From Thermoleophilia bacterium (lineage in GTDB: Bacteria; Actinomycetota; Thermoleophilia; Gaiellales; Gaiellaceae): a stretch of 26,978 bases of DNA. The stretch covers positions 1 through 26,978 of the forward strand of contig JACVRU010000004.1 of the NCBI GenBank assembly GCA_014534295.1, given 5' to 3'. Below the pieces are notes generated by a model that saw nothing but the letters and a program-made list of their open reading frames with translations, made no database searches and was not told the DNA's origin. Both the position numbers and the translations under genes were made by a program. Positions 14,244 through 23,204 of this stretch are shown piece after piece; the first letter of the stretch is position 1, and each line of letters starts with the position of its first letter.

Positions 14244-15788
14244 ATGGCGCAGCAGACCGCGATTCCGCTCACGGGGGACGAGCTCGAGGTCGACCACGTC
14301 TGGCAGGTCGCCGTCGCCGGTGCTCGAGCGGAGCTGTCGGACGCGGCTCGGGAGAAGATGCGCGCGGCCCGAGACGTCGTGATCGCGGCAGCGCACGGCG
14401 ACAGCGAGCACACGTACGGGATCAACACCGGTTTCGGCCGGTTCGTGAGCAAGGCGATCCCGGAGGAGCTCACCCAGGAGCTCCAGCTCCGGCTCCTGCG
14501 TTCGCATGCGTGCGGCGTCGGCGAGCCGTATGCGGACGAGATCGTCCGCGCGGCCATGCTCCTCCGCGCGAACGCGCTGGCGAAGGGCTGCTCGGGAGCG
14601 CGCGTGGAGACGGTGGAGCTGCTCGTCGAGTGCCTGAACCGAGGCGTCCTCCCGGTAGTCCCGAGCCGCGGCTCGGTCGGCGCGAGCGGCGATCTGGCTC
14701 CGCTCGCGCACCTCGCGTTGCCCCTCGTGGGCGAGGGCGAGGCGTGGGTGGAGGGCGAGCGGCTCCCCGGCACGCAGGCGCTGGCCCGCGTCGGGCTCGA
14801 GCCGGCCGAGCTCCGCGCCAAGGAGGGCCTCTCGCTCGTCAACGGGACGCAGTTCATGGCCGCCTTCGGGGCGCTCGGCCTCGTCCGCGCACGGCGGCTG
14901 GCGCGGGCCGCCGACCTCGCCTGCGCGCTCACGCTCGAGGCGCTCCAGGGCTCGCGGACGAGCTTCCTCCCCGCCATCCACGAGCTGCGGGGCCTCAGGG
15001 GGCAGATCGACGCGGCTGCGAACGTCGTTCGACTCCTCGAGGAGTCGGCGATCATCGAGGCGCACCGCTGGTGCGACAAGGTGCAGGACGCCTACTCGAT
15101 CAGGTGCGCTCCGCAGGTTCACGGCGCCGCCCGCGATCTGCTCGACTACGTCGCCTACACGGTCGGCGCGGAGCTGAATGCCGCCACCGACAACCCGCTC
15201 GTCCTCGTCGACGAGGGCCAGCTCGTCTCGAACGGCAACTTCCACGGGCAACCCGTAGCGTTCGCGCTCGACGCCCTGGCGCTGGCCGTGGCCGAGCTGG
15301 CGAACATCTCGGAGCGGCGGGTCGAGCGGCTCGTCAACCCCGCGCTCTCGGAGGGCCTGCCCCCGTTCCTGACCCAGGACGGTGGGCTCAACTCCGGGTT
15401 CATGATCCCGCAGTACGTGGCCGCCGCGCTCGTCAGCGAGAACAAGGTGCTCGCCCACCCTGCGAGCGTCGACTCCATCCCCACGAGCGCCGGCCAGGAG
15501 GATCATGTCTCGATGGGCAACGCGTCCGGCCTCAAGGCCTGGCAGGTGCTGGCGAACTCCGAGCGGGCGCTCGCGATCGAGCTGCTCGCGGGCGCGCAGG
15601 GCGTCGAGTTCCTCGCCCCGCTCGAGCCGGGCGTCGGCGTACGTGCGGTGCGCGCGGCCGTCCGGGAGCTCTCTCCGCGCCTCCACGACGACCGGCCGCT
15701 CGCCGGGGACATCGAACGCGTGGCGGGGGCGATCCGGGACGGCTCGCTCGTCGCGGCGGTCGAGGCCGAGGTGGGCGAGCTCCGATGA
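14244..15788 (+). CDS. hutH: Histidine ammonia-lyase
   Basis: The product has 514 residues, full length for the family. It converts L-histidine to urocanate and ammonia. The autocatalytic MIO cofactor tripeptide Ala147-Ser148-Gly149 is present in GSVGASGDLAPLAH (143-156). Other family blocks: YGINTGFGRF (58-67), LVNGTQF, a QDAYSIRCAPQVHG block, NPLVLVDEG with SNGNFHGQP, and SAGQEDHVSMGN near the C-terminal third. The ATG is set by the family N-terminus and lies 10 bases after ftcD. The stop overlaps the hutU start (ATGA). A histidine-specific lyase rather than a phenylalanine/tyrosine lyase is strongly supported by the hut context. Confidence 0.97.
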   Translation: MAQQTAIPLTGDELEVDHVWQVAVAGARAELSDAAREKMRAARDVVIAAAHGDSEHTYGINTGFGRFVSKAIPEELTQELQLRLLRSHACGVGEPYADEIVRAAMLLRANALAKGCSGARVETVELLVECLNRGVLPVVPSRGSVGASGDLAPLAHLALPLVGEGEAWVEGERLPGTQALARVGLEPAELRAKEGLSLVNGTQFMAAFGALGLVRARRLARAADLACALTLEALQGSRTSFLPAIHELRGLRGQIDAAANVVRLLEESAIIEAHRWCDKVQDAYSIRCAPQVHGAARDLLDYVAYTVGAELNAATDNPLVLVDEGQLVSNGNFHGQPVAFALDALALAVAELANISERRVERLVNPALSEGLPPFLTQDGGLNSGFMIPQYVAAALVSENKVLAHPASVDSIPTSAGQEDHVSMGNASGLKAWQVLANSERALAIELLAGAQGVEFLAPLEPGVGVRAVRAAVRELSPRLHDDRPLAGDIERVAGAIRDGSLVAAVEAEVGELR

Positions 15789-17485
15789 GGGTCGCCGCGG
15801 ATCTGGACGCGCGCGTGGAGGAGCTCTGCGGCGACCTCTCCGCGATCCGCGCGCCGCGCGGCGCGGGCCTCAACGCGCGTTCCTGGCAGACCGAGGCGCC
15901 GCTCCGCATGCTGCTCAACAACCTCGACCCCGACGTGGCCGAGCGGCCGGAGGAGCTCGTGGTGTACGGCGGCTCCGGCAAGGCCGCCCGCGACCACGCG
16001 AGCCTGCGCGCGCTCGTGCGCGCCTTGCTGACGCTGGGCGAGGACGAGACGCTGCTCGTCCAGAGCGGCAAGCCGGTCGGCGTCTTCCAGACGCATGCGG
16101 GCGCGCCGCGCGTCCTGATCGCCAACTCGCTCCTCGTCCCCCGCTGGGCGACCTGGGAGGAGTTCCGGCGGCTCGACGCGCTTGGCCTGACGATGTTCGG
16201 CCAGATGACGGCGGGCAGCTGGATCTACATCGGCACCCAGGGGATCCTTCAGGGGACATACCAGACGTTCGCCGCCGCCGGCGAGCGCCACTTCGGCTCG
16301 CCGGACCTCGCCGGCCGCACCATCCTCACCGCCGGGCTCGGCGGGATGGGCGGTGCGCAGCCTCTCGCGGCGACGCTGGCGGGCGCCGCGATCCTCTGCG
16401 TCGAGGCCGACCCGCGGCGGATCGAGCGCCGGCTCGAGACGCGCTATCTCGACGAGGCGACGGAGTCGCTGGACGACGCCGTGGCTCGGGTGCGGGAGGC
16501 CGCCGCGGAGGGGCGGGCGTTGTCGGTGGGCCTCCTCGCCAACGCCGCCGAGGCGGTCCCGGAGCTGGTCCGCCGTGGCGAGCACTTCGACCTCGTAACC
16601 GACCAGACCGCGGCGCACGACCCGCTGAACGGGTACGTGCCCGCCGGGCTGAGCGTGAAGGAGGCCGACGCCCTGCGCTCGTCCGATCCGGACGAGTACC
16701 TGTCACGAGCCCGTGCCAGCATCGCAACACATGTGCGCGCGCTCCTTGCGTACGCGGAGCGCGGCAGCTACGTCTTCGACTACGGCAACAACCTCAGAGG
16801 GGAGGCGGATGAGGCAGGCGTAGAGAAGGCGTTCTCATACCCGGGCTTCGTCCCGGCCTATATCCGGCGGCTCTTCTGCCGGGGAATTGGCCCGTTCCGG
16901 TGGGCGGCGCTGTCGGGAGACCCGGCCGACATCGCCGCGATCGACCAGGCGCTGCGTGAGCTGTTCCCGCACGACGAGCTCCTCCAGCGCTGGCTCGAAC
17001 TTGCTCCGGAACGAGTGGTCTTCCAAGGCCTACCGGCCCGCATCTGCTGGCTTGGGCTGGGCGACCGCGCGAAGGCCGGCCTGGCGATCAACGAGCTCGT
17101 CGCATCGGGGCGGGTCCAGGCGCCCGTCGTGATCGGGCGCGACCATCTCGACTCCGGCTCGGTCGCGTCGCCCTACCGTGAGACGGAGGCGATGCGCGAC
17201 GGCTCCGACGCGATCGCCGACTGGCCGATCCTGAACGCGCTGCTCAACGTCGCAGCGGGCGCGACGTGGGTCAGCGTCCATCACGGCGGCGGCGTGGGCA
17301 TCGGCAACTCGATCCACGCCGGCATGGTCGTCCTTGCCGACGGCACCGGCGACGCGGCGGGGCGCCTCGAGCGTGTCCTCACGACCGACCCCGGCACGGG
17401 GGTCATGCGCCACCTCGACGCGGGCTACGACGAAGCGCGCCAGGCTGCGGCCGAGCACGGCCTCGAACCGCCGCTGGGCGCGTGA
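15785..17485 (+). CDS. hutU: Urocanate hydratase
   Basis: The product has 566 residues, normal for urocanase. It uses tightly bound NAD+ to hydrate urocanate to 4-imidazolone-5-propionate. The NAD-binding glycine motif is TAGLGGMGGAQPLA (182-195). The family signature FQGLPARICW (413-422) contains the conserved active-region Cys421, followed by LGLGDRAKAG. Other family blocks are YGGSGKAARDH (61-71), GTQGILQGTYQTF and FDYGNNLRG. The ATG is inside the hutH stop (ATGA) and the stop overlaps the hutI GTG (GTGA), so translation of all three is probably coupled. Confidence 0.97.
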   Translation: MRVAADLDARVEELCGDLSAIRAPRGAGLNARSWQTEAPLRMLLNNLDPDVAERPEELVVYGGSGKAARDHASLRALVRALLTLGEDETLLVQSGKPVGVFQTHAGAPRVLIANSLLVPRWATWEEFRRLDALGLTMFGQMTAGSWIYIGTQGILQGTYQTFAAAGERHFGSPDLAGRTILTAGLGGMGGAQPLAATLAGAAILCVEADPRRIERRLETRYLDEATESLDDAVARVREAAAEGRALSVGLLANAAEAVPELVRRGEHFDLVTDQTAAHDPLNGYVPAGLSVKEADALRSSDPDEYLSRARASIATHVRALLAYAERGSYVFDYGNNLRGEADEAGVEKAFSYPGFVPAYIRRLFCRGIGPFRWAALSGDPADIAAIDQALRELFPHDELLQRWLELAPERVVFQGLPARICWLGLGDRAKAGLAINELVASGRVQAPVVIGRDHLDSGSVASPYRETEAMRDGSDAIADWPILNALLNVAAGATWVSVHHGGGVGIGNSIHAGMVVLADGTGDAAGRLERVLTTDPGTGVMRHLDAGYDEARQAAAEHGLEPPLGA

Positions 17486-18708
17486 CGGCCGGCCGCCGGC
17501 TGCTCGTCCGCGACCTCGCGCAGCTCGCCACCCCCGCCGGCGCAGGAGCGCCCCTGCGGGGCCCTTCGCTCGGGAAGGTCGACCTCGTGAAAGACGCCTA
17601 CGTCCTGATCGAGGCGGGGCGGATCACGGCGGTCGGCCGCATGCGCGACCTGCCCGCCCTCGGCGACGACGTCCAGGAGCTCGACGGCCGGGGCCTCTGC
17701 GCGGTCCCGGGCCTCGTCGACTGCCATACGCATCCGGCCTTCGGCGGCGACCGGGTCGAGGAGTTCTCGGTGCGTGCGGCGGGCGCGTCGTACGAGGAGC
17801 TCCACGCCGCGGGCGGCGGCATCCTGTCCACGGTCCGCGCCACCCGCGAGGCGGGCGAGGAGGGGATCGCCCGTGCGGTCGAGCGGCACCGGGGCTGGAT
17901 GCTCCGGCAGGGCACGACGACCTGGGAGGGAAAGTCCGGCTACGGCCTCGACCGGGAGACCGAGCTCGCCTCCCTCCGTGCCGTGGCGGCCGCGGGCGGC
18001 GCGCCGACCTGGCTCGGGGCCCATGCGGTCCCGCCCGAGTTCGAGGACGCCGACGCGTACCTCGACTTCGCGCTCGCCGAGGTGCTCCCGGAGGCGGCGC
18101 GCATCGCCGAGGCCGCCGACGTCTTCCTCGAGCGGGGCGCCTTCGACGCCGGGCAGGCGCGGCACTACCTCACGGCCTGCCGGGACGCGGGGCTCGCCCT
18201 CCGGCTGCACGGCGATCAGTTCACCGAGGCGGGGGCGATCCCGCTGGCACTCGAGCTGGGCGCGCGCTCGGTCGACCACCTCGAGGCCACGGGCTCGGAC
18301 GGAGCCCGCGCCCTCGCGGCCGCTGACGTGACGGCCGTGCTGCTGCCGGCCAGCGCGCTCTTCCTCAACCGTCCGATGCCGCCCGCCCGGGCGCTCGTCG
18401 ACGCCGGCGCCGCGATCGCGCTCGCGACCGACTTCAATCCCGGCAGCGCGTTTTGCGAGAGCCTGCCGCTCGTCTGCGGACTGGCCGCCACCCAGCTCGG
18501 CCTCGCGCCCGCGGAGGCGCTCGCCGCCTGCACGGTGAACGCCGCCCACGTCCTCGGCCGCGCGGAGGAGGTCGGGCGGACCGCGCCGGGCTATGCGGCC
18601 GACATCGTCCTCCTGGACGCCCCGGACTGGCGCTACCTCGCCTACCACCTGGGCGGCGACCTCGTCCACACGGTGCTGGTGCGCGGCGATCCGACCCGGC
18701 TACGCTAG
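17482..18708 (+). CDS. hutI: Imidazolonepropionase
   Basis: The product has 408 residues, an amidohydrolase-fold metalloenzyme that opens the imidazolone ring to give N-formimino-L-glutamate. Metal ligands are visible as His82 and His84 (VDCHTHPAFGGDR), His243 (LHGDQFTEAG) and Asp317 (ALATDFNPGS). Substrate-pocket blocks are GGGILSTVRATR (111-122), KSGYGL (151-156) and GAHA (179-182). The GTG start at 17482 overlaps the hutU stop; the longer frame upstream lies inside hutU. Last gene of the hut operon. It ends 4 bases before the next gene, so read-through is likely. Confidence 0.97.
   Translation: MTAGRRLLVRDLAQLATPAGAGAPLRGPSLGKVDLVKDAYVLIEAGRITAVGRMRDLPALGDDVQELDGRGLCAVPGLVDCHTHPAFGGDRVEEFSVRAAGASYEELHAAGGGILSTVRATREAGEEGIARAVERHRGWMLRQGTTTWEGKSGYGLDRETELASLRAVAAAGGAPTWLGAHAVPPEFEDADAYLDFALAEVLPEAARIAEAADVFLERGAFDAGQARHYLTACRDAGLALRLHGDQFTEAGAIPLALELGARSVDHLEATGSDGARALAAADVTAVLLPASALFLNRPMPPARALVDAGAAIALATDFNPGSAFCESLPLVCGLAATQLGLAPAEALAACTVNAAHVLGRAEEVGRTAPGYAADIVLLDAPDWRYLAYHLGGDLVHTVLVRGDPTRLR
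18701..18706 (+). promoter_or_regulatory. -10 box (TACGCT), leaderless-type promoter
   Basis: TACGCT is followed by exactly 6 bases (AGGCCC) and the GTG at 18713. It lies at the very end of hutI, so the small membrane protein may be transcribed independently. Confidence 0.4.
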
Positions 18709-18712
18709 GCCC

Positions 18713-19135
18713 GTGCCGACGAGGAAGCAGCGCCGGAAGCGGCAGAAAGAGCTCCGCCACGAGTGGGAGGAGGTCTACGTCGACGCCGAGGGCCGCGAGC
18801 TCGAGCCCGAGGAGGTCGAGGAGATCGCGCCGGCCTCCCCGAGGCCCGACGCGCGGCGGGGGAAGCCGGCCGCCAAGGCCGGGCAGCGGCAGCCGTCCCG
18901 TCGGACCCGTGACATCCAGCCGCCCTCCTGGCGACGGGTCCTCAAGCGGACCGCGATCTTCGCGCCGCTGATGTACGTCTTCCTCTACCTCGTCAGCCGC
19001 AACGACGGGCTGACGCCGAGTCAGCTCATCGTCCAAACGGTGGTGCTGATGCTCCTCTTCCTGCCGTTCAGCTACCTGATGGACACGTTCACCTACCGCC
19101 TGTGGAAGAAGAGGCAGGCGAAGCTGAACGGTTAG
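18713..19135 (+). CDS. Hypothetical membrane protein with two helices
   Basis: The product has 140 residues. It starts with a strongly basic stretch (PTRKQRRKRQKELRHEWEE), then an acidic and low-complexity region (about 20-75), then two hydrophobic helices (about 84-98, IFAPLMYVFLYLVS; 107-126, LIVQTVVLMLLFLPFSYLMD) and a basic end (YRLWKKRQAKLNG). By the positive-inside rule both termini are likely cytoplasmic. No family is recognised. The GTG at 18713 has a TACGCT box 6 bases upstream and no Shine-Dalgarno. Directly follows hutI but has no evident link to histidine use. Confidence 0.7.
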   Translation: MPTRKQRRKRQKELRHEWEEVYVDAEGRELEPEEVEEIAPASPRPDARRGKPAAKAGQRQPSRRTRDIQPPSWRRVLKRTAIFAPLMYVFLYLVSRNDGLTPSQLIVQTVVLMLLFLPFSYLMDTFTYRLWKKRQAKLNG

Positions 19136-19168
19136 GGACCTGATGTGGAACTCGCGTGCTCGCGGGGA

Positions 19169-19211
19169 TGGCTCAGACCGAGCCGGGCGAGCCGGCGCCG
19201 CCTCTGAGCCA
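19169..19211. terminator. 9-bp inverted repeat between convergent genes
   Basis: TGGCTCAGA (19169-19177) pairs perfectly with TCTGAGCCA (19203-19211) around a 25-base, GC-rich spacer that can itself fold. It lies between the convergent small membrane protein and cupin genes. No T run follows, so it is only terminator-like. Confidence 0.45.
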
Positions 19212-19244
19212 CCAGCCGGCGCGCGGGAGTTTCACGACAAGCGT

Positions 19245-19586
19245 CTAGCTCGGGCCGCCCCCGCCGCGGTAGTGCCCCTCGCCCGGCCAGGGCGAGAGGA
19301 TCAGGAGGAGCCGCGCTCCCTCCGGGCTCGAGATCACTCGCCGCTCGTTTGGCTCGAAGAAGGCGAGCGTGCCGGGTCCGGCGTCGAGCGCTTCGTCGCC
19401 GGAGCCGAGTCGCGCGCGGCCCTCGAGGACGACGACGAACGCGTGCTCCTTGACCTGGTGCTCGCCCAGCTGCTGGCCTGGGCCGAGCCGGATCATGACG
19501 GCGCGGCCCTCCTCGTCGGAGTGCAGGACGACGGGATCGCGGGTGCCCTCCGGAGCCTCGATCTCGCTGAGGTTCCAGCTCCGCAT
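19245..19586 (-). CDS. Cupin-domain protein
   Basis: The product has 113 residues, a single small beta-barrel cupin. The first cupin motif region is LGPGQQLGEHQVKEHAFVVV with an E-x-R-type ending (LEGRARL); the second is LDAGPGTLAFFEPNERRVI. His and Glu positions for a metal (His43, His48, Glu-containing strand) are only partly canonical. Such proteins may bind small molecules or act as isomerases; no function is proposed. The ATG at 19586 is divergent from the MBL hydrolase gene by 31 bases. A TACGAT box lies 8 bases before the start. Confidence 0.8.
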   Translation of the reverse strand: MRSWNLSEIEAPEGTRDPVVLHSDEEGRAVMIRLGPGQQLGEHQVKEHAFVVVLEGRARLGSGDEALDAGPGTLAFFEPNERRVISSPEGARLLLILSPWPGEGHYRGGGGPS

Positions 19587-19617
19587 CGATCAGGATCGTA
19601 CTAGGCTCAGGAGCCCG

Positions 19618-20262
19618 ATGGACCTCGTCGTCGACCGCTACGAGCTGGGCTCGATCGGCACCAACTGCTACGTCGTCCGGGCCAGCCGCGGCGCCGAGGA
19701 GTGCGTGGTCGTCGACCCGGGAGCCGACGCCGCGCAGCTCCGGCTGGAGCTCGCCCGCCTGGGGACGCGCTGCGCGGCGATCCTCGTCACCCACACGCAC
19801 TGGGACCACATCGGCGGCGTCGCCGACCTCGCCGAGGCCACTGGCGCGCCCGTGCACGTCTCCGAGGTCGAGTCGACCGTGCTCGAGCGCCCAGACGACT
19901 TCTACGCAGCGCTGGGCATCCGGATCCGGCGGCACGCGCCCGACGTCAGGCTCGACGGCGACGAGACGCTCGACCTCGCCGGCATCTCCTTCGAGACCCT
20001 GCGCATCCCCGGGCACTCTCCGGGCCATCTCGCCTTCCACGCGGAGGGCGCGCTCTTCTCGGGCGACCTCCTCTTCGCCGGCGGCGTCGGCCGCGTCGAC
20101 CTCCCCGGCGGCGACTGGGCGACGCTGCTCGCCTCGATCCGCGCGCTCGCAGACCGATTCCCGGAGGACACGATCGTCCATTCGGGACACGGGCCGCCGA
20201 CGACGCTCGGGGACGAGCTCGCCCGGAATCCGTTCCTGCTCGAGCTGCGCGCCCCCCAGTGA
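19618..20262 (+). CDS. MBL-fold metallo-hydrolase (glyoxalase II-like)
   Basis: The product has 214 residues. The metallo-beta-lactamase motif HTHWDH (59-64: His59, His61, Asp63, His64) is complete, with His133 (GHSPGH), Asp150 (FSGDLLF) and His191 (SGHGPPT) completing a two-metal site. This matches small glyoxalase II-like thioester/hydroxyacyl hydrolases; the substrate is not certain. AGGAG lies 5 bases before the ATG, and TAGGCT lies further upstream. The 3' end overlaps hisS by a GTGA junction. An MBL hydrolase directly before hisS-aspS is a recurrent arrangement in actinobacteria and firmicutes, as I recall it. Confidence 0.92.
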   Translation: MDLVVDRYELGSIGTNCYVVRASRGAEECVVVDPGADAAQLRLELARLGTRCAAILVTHTHWDHIGGVADLAEATGAPVHVSEVESTVLERPDDFYAALGIRIRRHAPDVRLDGDETLDLAGISFETLRIPGHSPGHLAFHAEGALFSGDLLFAGGVGRVDLPGGDWATLLASIRALADRFPEDTIVHSGHGPPTTLGDELARNPFLLELRAPQ

Positions 20263-21467
20263 CCCAGAAGTTCGAGGCGCCGCGCGGCACCCACGACATC
20301 CTTCCCTTCGAGCAGCCGCGCCGGCGCTGGGTGACGGGGGAGATGGAGCTGGTCTGCGCGCTCTACGGCTTCCGGCGGATCGACACGCCGAGCGTCGAGG
20401 ACACGGACCTGATCATCCGCACGTCCGGCGCGGGCTCGGACGTCGTCCAGAAGGAGACGTACACCTTCGAGGACCGGGGCGGACGCTCGCTGACGCTCCG
20501 GCCGGAGGCGACGGCGCCGATCTGCCGGGCGTACGTCGAGCACGGCCTCCACCGAGAGGCTCAGCCGCAGAAGCTCTACACGATCGGGCCGATGTGGCGC
20601 TACGAGCGGCCGCAGAAGGGCCGTTACCGCGAGCACTGGCAGCTCTCGGTGGAGGCGCTCGGCTCGGACGACCCGGCCCTCGACGCTGAGCTGATCCAGC
20701 TCTACACGGAGCTGCTGCGACGGCTCGGCGTGACCGGCTACGAGCTCAGGCTGAACTCGATCGGCGACCCGGTCTGCCGCCCGGAGTACGTCGAGCGGCT
20801 CTCCGCCTGGCTCGACGCGAACGACCACCGGTTGGACGAAGAGGCTCGCGCCAAGCGAGCGACCTCGCCGCTCCGCGTCTTCGACGCCAAGAGCGAGCGG
20901 GTGCAAGAGGCCCTCCGCGATGCGCCGATGATCGGCGAGTCCCTCTGCGAGGCCTGCCGCGAGCACTTCGCGCGCGTCCGCGAGTACCTCGACGCGTTCG
21001 GGATCGCCTACGTGCTCACTCCGACGCTCGTGCGCGGCCTCGACTACTACACGCGCACGACGTTCGAGTTCTCCGAGGGGGGCACGGACATCGCCGGCGG
21101 CGGCCGCTACGACGGGCTGGTCGAGGAGATCGGCGGGCCGCCGACGCCCGGCATCGGCTTCGGGGCAGGGGTCGAGCGCCTGCTGCTCTCGGTCGCAGAC
21201 GCAGAGGTCCCGGAGCCGGCCATCGACGTCTTCTTCGCCTTCGACGGCGACGTCTCCCGCGCCGAGGCGCTCGCGATCATGGCCGAGCTCAGGCGCCTCG
21301 GCATCTCCGCCGACACGGACTACGCGGGACGGTCGCTGAAGGGACAGCTCACCCAGGCCGGCCGGTTCAACGCGGGGACGATCGTCGTCGTGGACGGGGA
21401 CGGAGCGCGCATCCGCGACAAGCGCGTTGCCCTGGAAGACCTCGTCGCTAGGCTCGCGCGACGATGA
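20259..21467 (+). CDS. hisS: Histidine-tRNA ligase
   Basis: The product has 402 residues, a class II aminoacyl-tRNA synthetase charging tRNA-His. Visible: N-terminal FEAPRGTHDILP (5-16); motif 2 WRYERPQKGRYREHWQ (113-128; the common FHQ is HWQ here); the histidine-specific loops VRGLDYYT (258-265) and AGGGRYDGL (279-287); motif 3 GIGFGAGVERL (298-308); and a C-terminal anticodon-binding domain (about 320-402). The GTG start overlaps the MBL gene stop, and the TGA overlaps the aspS ATG. The longer frame upstream lies inside the MBL gene. Confidence 0.97.
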   Translation: MTQKFEAPRGTHDILPFEQPRRRWVTGEMELVCALYGFRRIDTPSVEDTDLIIRTSGAGSDVVQKETYTFEDRGGRSLTLRPEATAPICRAYVEHGLHREAQPQKLYTIGPMWRYERPQKGRYREHWQLSVEALGSDDPALDAELIQLYTELLRRLGVTGYELRLNSIGDPVCRPEYVERLSAWLDANDHRLDEEARAKRATSPLRVFDAKSERVQEALRDAPMIGESLCEACREHFARVREYLDAFGIAYVLTPTLVRGLDYYTRTTFEFSEGGTDIAGGGRYDGLVEEIGGPPTPGIGFGAGVERLLLSVADAEVPEPAIDVFFAFDGDVSRAEALAIMAELRRLGISADTDYAGRSLKGQLTQAGRFNAGTIVVVDGDGARIRDKRVALEDLVARLARR

Positions 21468-23203
21468 GCTGGCGGGACGCGCTCTGCGGGGAGATCCGCG
21501 CCGACGACGTCGGCCGAACGATCACGGTCGCTGGCTGGGCCGACACGCGGCGGGACCACGGCGGCCTCGTGTTCGTCGACCTGCGCGACCATACCGGCAT
21601 CCTGCAGCTCGTGGTCAATCCGGAGCTCGCCGCCGAAGCGGCCGCGACGGCGCACGACGTCCGCAACGAGTTCGTGCTCCAGGCGCGCGGCGAGGTCGTC
21701 CGGCGCGCCGAGGCGAACGTCAACCCGAGCCTGCCGACCGGCGAGGTCGAGCTCCAGGTCCAGGAGCTGGCCGTTCTCTCCCGCTCGGAGCCGCTGCCCT
21801 TCCAGCTCGACGACGAGAACGTCGACGAGACCCTGCGCCTCCGCTACCGCTGGCTCGACCTCCGCCGGGAGCGGATGCAGCGCAACCTGAGGCTCTCGGG
21901 GGCGGCCGTCTCCGCGATCCGCCGCAAGATGGAGGAGCTCGGCTTCGTCGACATCTGGACGCCGAGCCTCGGCAAGGGCACCCCCGAGGGCGCGCGCGAC
22001 TTCCTCGTGCCCGTCCGGCTCCAGCCCGGCAAGTTCTTCGCGCTGGCGCAGTCGCCGCAGGTCTACAAGCAGCTGAGCGTGATCGGCGGGTTCGACCGCT
22101 ACTACCAGATCGCGACCTGCTGGCGGGACGAGGACCTCCGCGCCGAGCGGCAGTTCGAGTTCCGGCAGCTCGACGTCGAGATCGCGTTCGCCGAGCGCGA
22201 GGCCGTGCTGGACGTGCTCGAGCAGGCGGTCGTCGCCGCGTTCGAGGCGGTCGGCCGCACCCCGCCCGAACGTCCCTTCCCTCGGATCACGTGGCAGGAG
22301 GCGATGGCGCGCTACGGCTCCGACCGGCCCGACCTGCGCTACGGGCTCGAGCTCCAGGACGGGACGGAGGTCACGCGCGGCTCCGACTTCGGCGTCTTCG
22401 CGGGCGCCGAGCGCGTGCGCTTCCTGACCGTGCCCCAGGCGTTCTCGCGCACCGAGCTCGAGCGCCTCGAGCAGGTGGCCAAGGAGTGGGGCGCCGAGGG
22501 CCTCGCGTACCTCGTCCACGACGAGGAGGGGGAGGTACGCTCGCCGATCGCGAAGTTCCTCTCGGAGGACGAGCTCGCCGCCTTCCGCGCCGAGCCGTCC
22601 TCCACGGTCCTGTTCGCGGCGGACACCGAGCAGACGGTGGCGCGCGTGCTCGGCGGCCTGCGAGCGCACCTCGGTCGCGAGCTCGAGCTCGCTGACACGA
22701 CGCGGGACGAGCTGCTCTGGGTGGTCGACTTCCCGCTCTTCGAGTGGAGCGAGGAGGACGGCCGGTGGACGTTCTCGCATCACATGTTCACCGGCATCGT
22801 CCCCGGGCACGAGGAGCTGATCGAGTCCGATCCCGGCGCGGCGCTCAGCCAGGCCTACGACCTCGTCTGGAACGGATGGGAGCTCGGCTCGGGCTCGATC
22901 AGGATCCACGACCGCGACGTCCAGTCGCGGGTCTTCGCGGCGCTGGGCCTGAGCGAGGAGGAGGCCCGGAGCAAGTTCGGTTACCTGCTCGAGGCGCTGC
23001 GCATGGGCGCGCCTCCCCACGGGGGCTTCGCGATGGGGATCGAGCGCTTCGTCGCGCTGCTCGCCGGCGAGCCCAACATCCGCGAGATCGTCCCGTTCCC
23101 CAAGGTCTCGAGCGGCTCCGACCCGCTCACGGGCGCCCCCACGCCGATGCCCGAGGACGTGCTGCGGGAGCTCGGCGTCCAGGCGATCGTGCAGCCCGAC
23201 TGA
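21464..23203 (+). CDS. aspS: Aspartate-tRNA ligase, probably non-discriminating (Asp/Asn)
   Basis: The product has 579 residues with bacterial AspRS layout: N-terminal OB-fold anticodon domain (1-~105), class II catalytic core with motif 2 around RYYQIATCWRDEDLRAERQF (about 210-230), an inserted GAD domain (about 290-410), and motif 3 GIERFVALLAGEPNIREIV. In the anticodon domain the residue after RRD is His32 (RRDHGG). As I recall, that His marks AspRS enzymes that also charge tRNA-Asn, as in Pseudomonas aeruginosa, with the product then amidated by GatCAB. The ATG overlaps the hisS stop (ATGA). Confidence 0.96.
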   Translation: MSWRDALCGEIRADDVGRTITVAGWADTRRDHGGLVFVDLRDHTGILQLVVNPELAAEAAATAHDVRNEFVLQARGEVVRRAEANVNPSLPTGEVELQVQELAVLSRSEPLPFQLDDENVDETLRLRYRWLDLRRERMQRNLRLSGAAVSAIRRKMEELGFVDIWTPSLGKGTPEGARDFLVPVRLQPGKFFALAQSPQVYKQLSVIGGFDRYYQIATCWRDEDLRAERQFEFRQLDVEIAFAEREAVLDVLEQAVVAAFEAVGRTPPERPFPRITWQEAMARYGSDRPDLRYGLELQDGTEVTRGSDFGVFAGAERVRFLTVPQAFSRTELERLEQVAKEWGAEGLAYLVHDEEGEVRSPIAKFLSEDELAAFRAEPSSTVLFAADTEQTVARVLGGLRAHLGRELELADTTRDELLWVVDFPLFEWSEEDGRWTFSHHMFTGIVPGHEELIESDPGAALSQAYDLVWNGWELGSGSIRIHDRDVQSRVFAALGLSEEEARSKFGYLLEALRMGAPPHGGFAMGIERFVALLAGEPNIREIVPFPKVSSGSDPLTGAPTPMPEDVLRELGVQAIVQPD

Positions 23204-23204
23204 G

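Noticed and set aside
13328..15079. Upstream extension of the methyltransferase frame across ftcD and hutH
   Set aside because: It is antisense to ftcD and hutH with low-complexity composition; the real start is the GTG at 13327.
14510..15784. Plus-strand frame extending hutU far upstream
   Set aside because: It overlaps hutH in a different frame with Arg/Gly-rich sequence; the hutU family N-terminus starts at the ATG at 15785.
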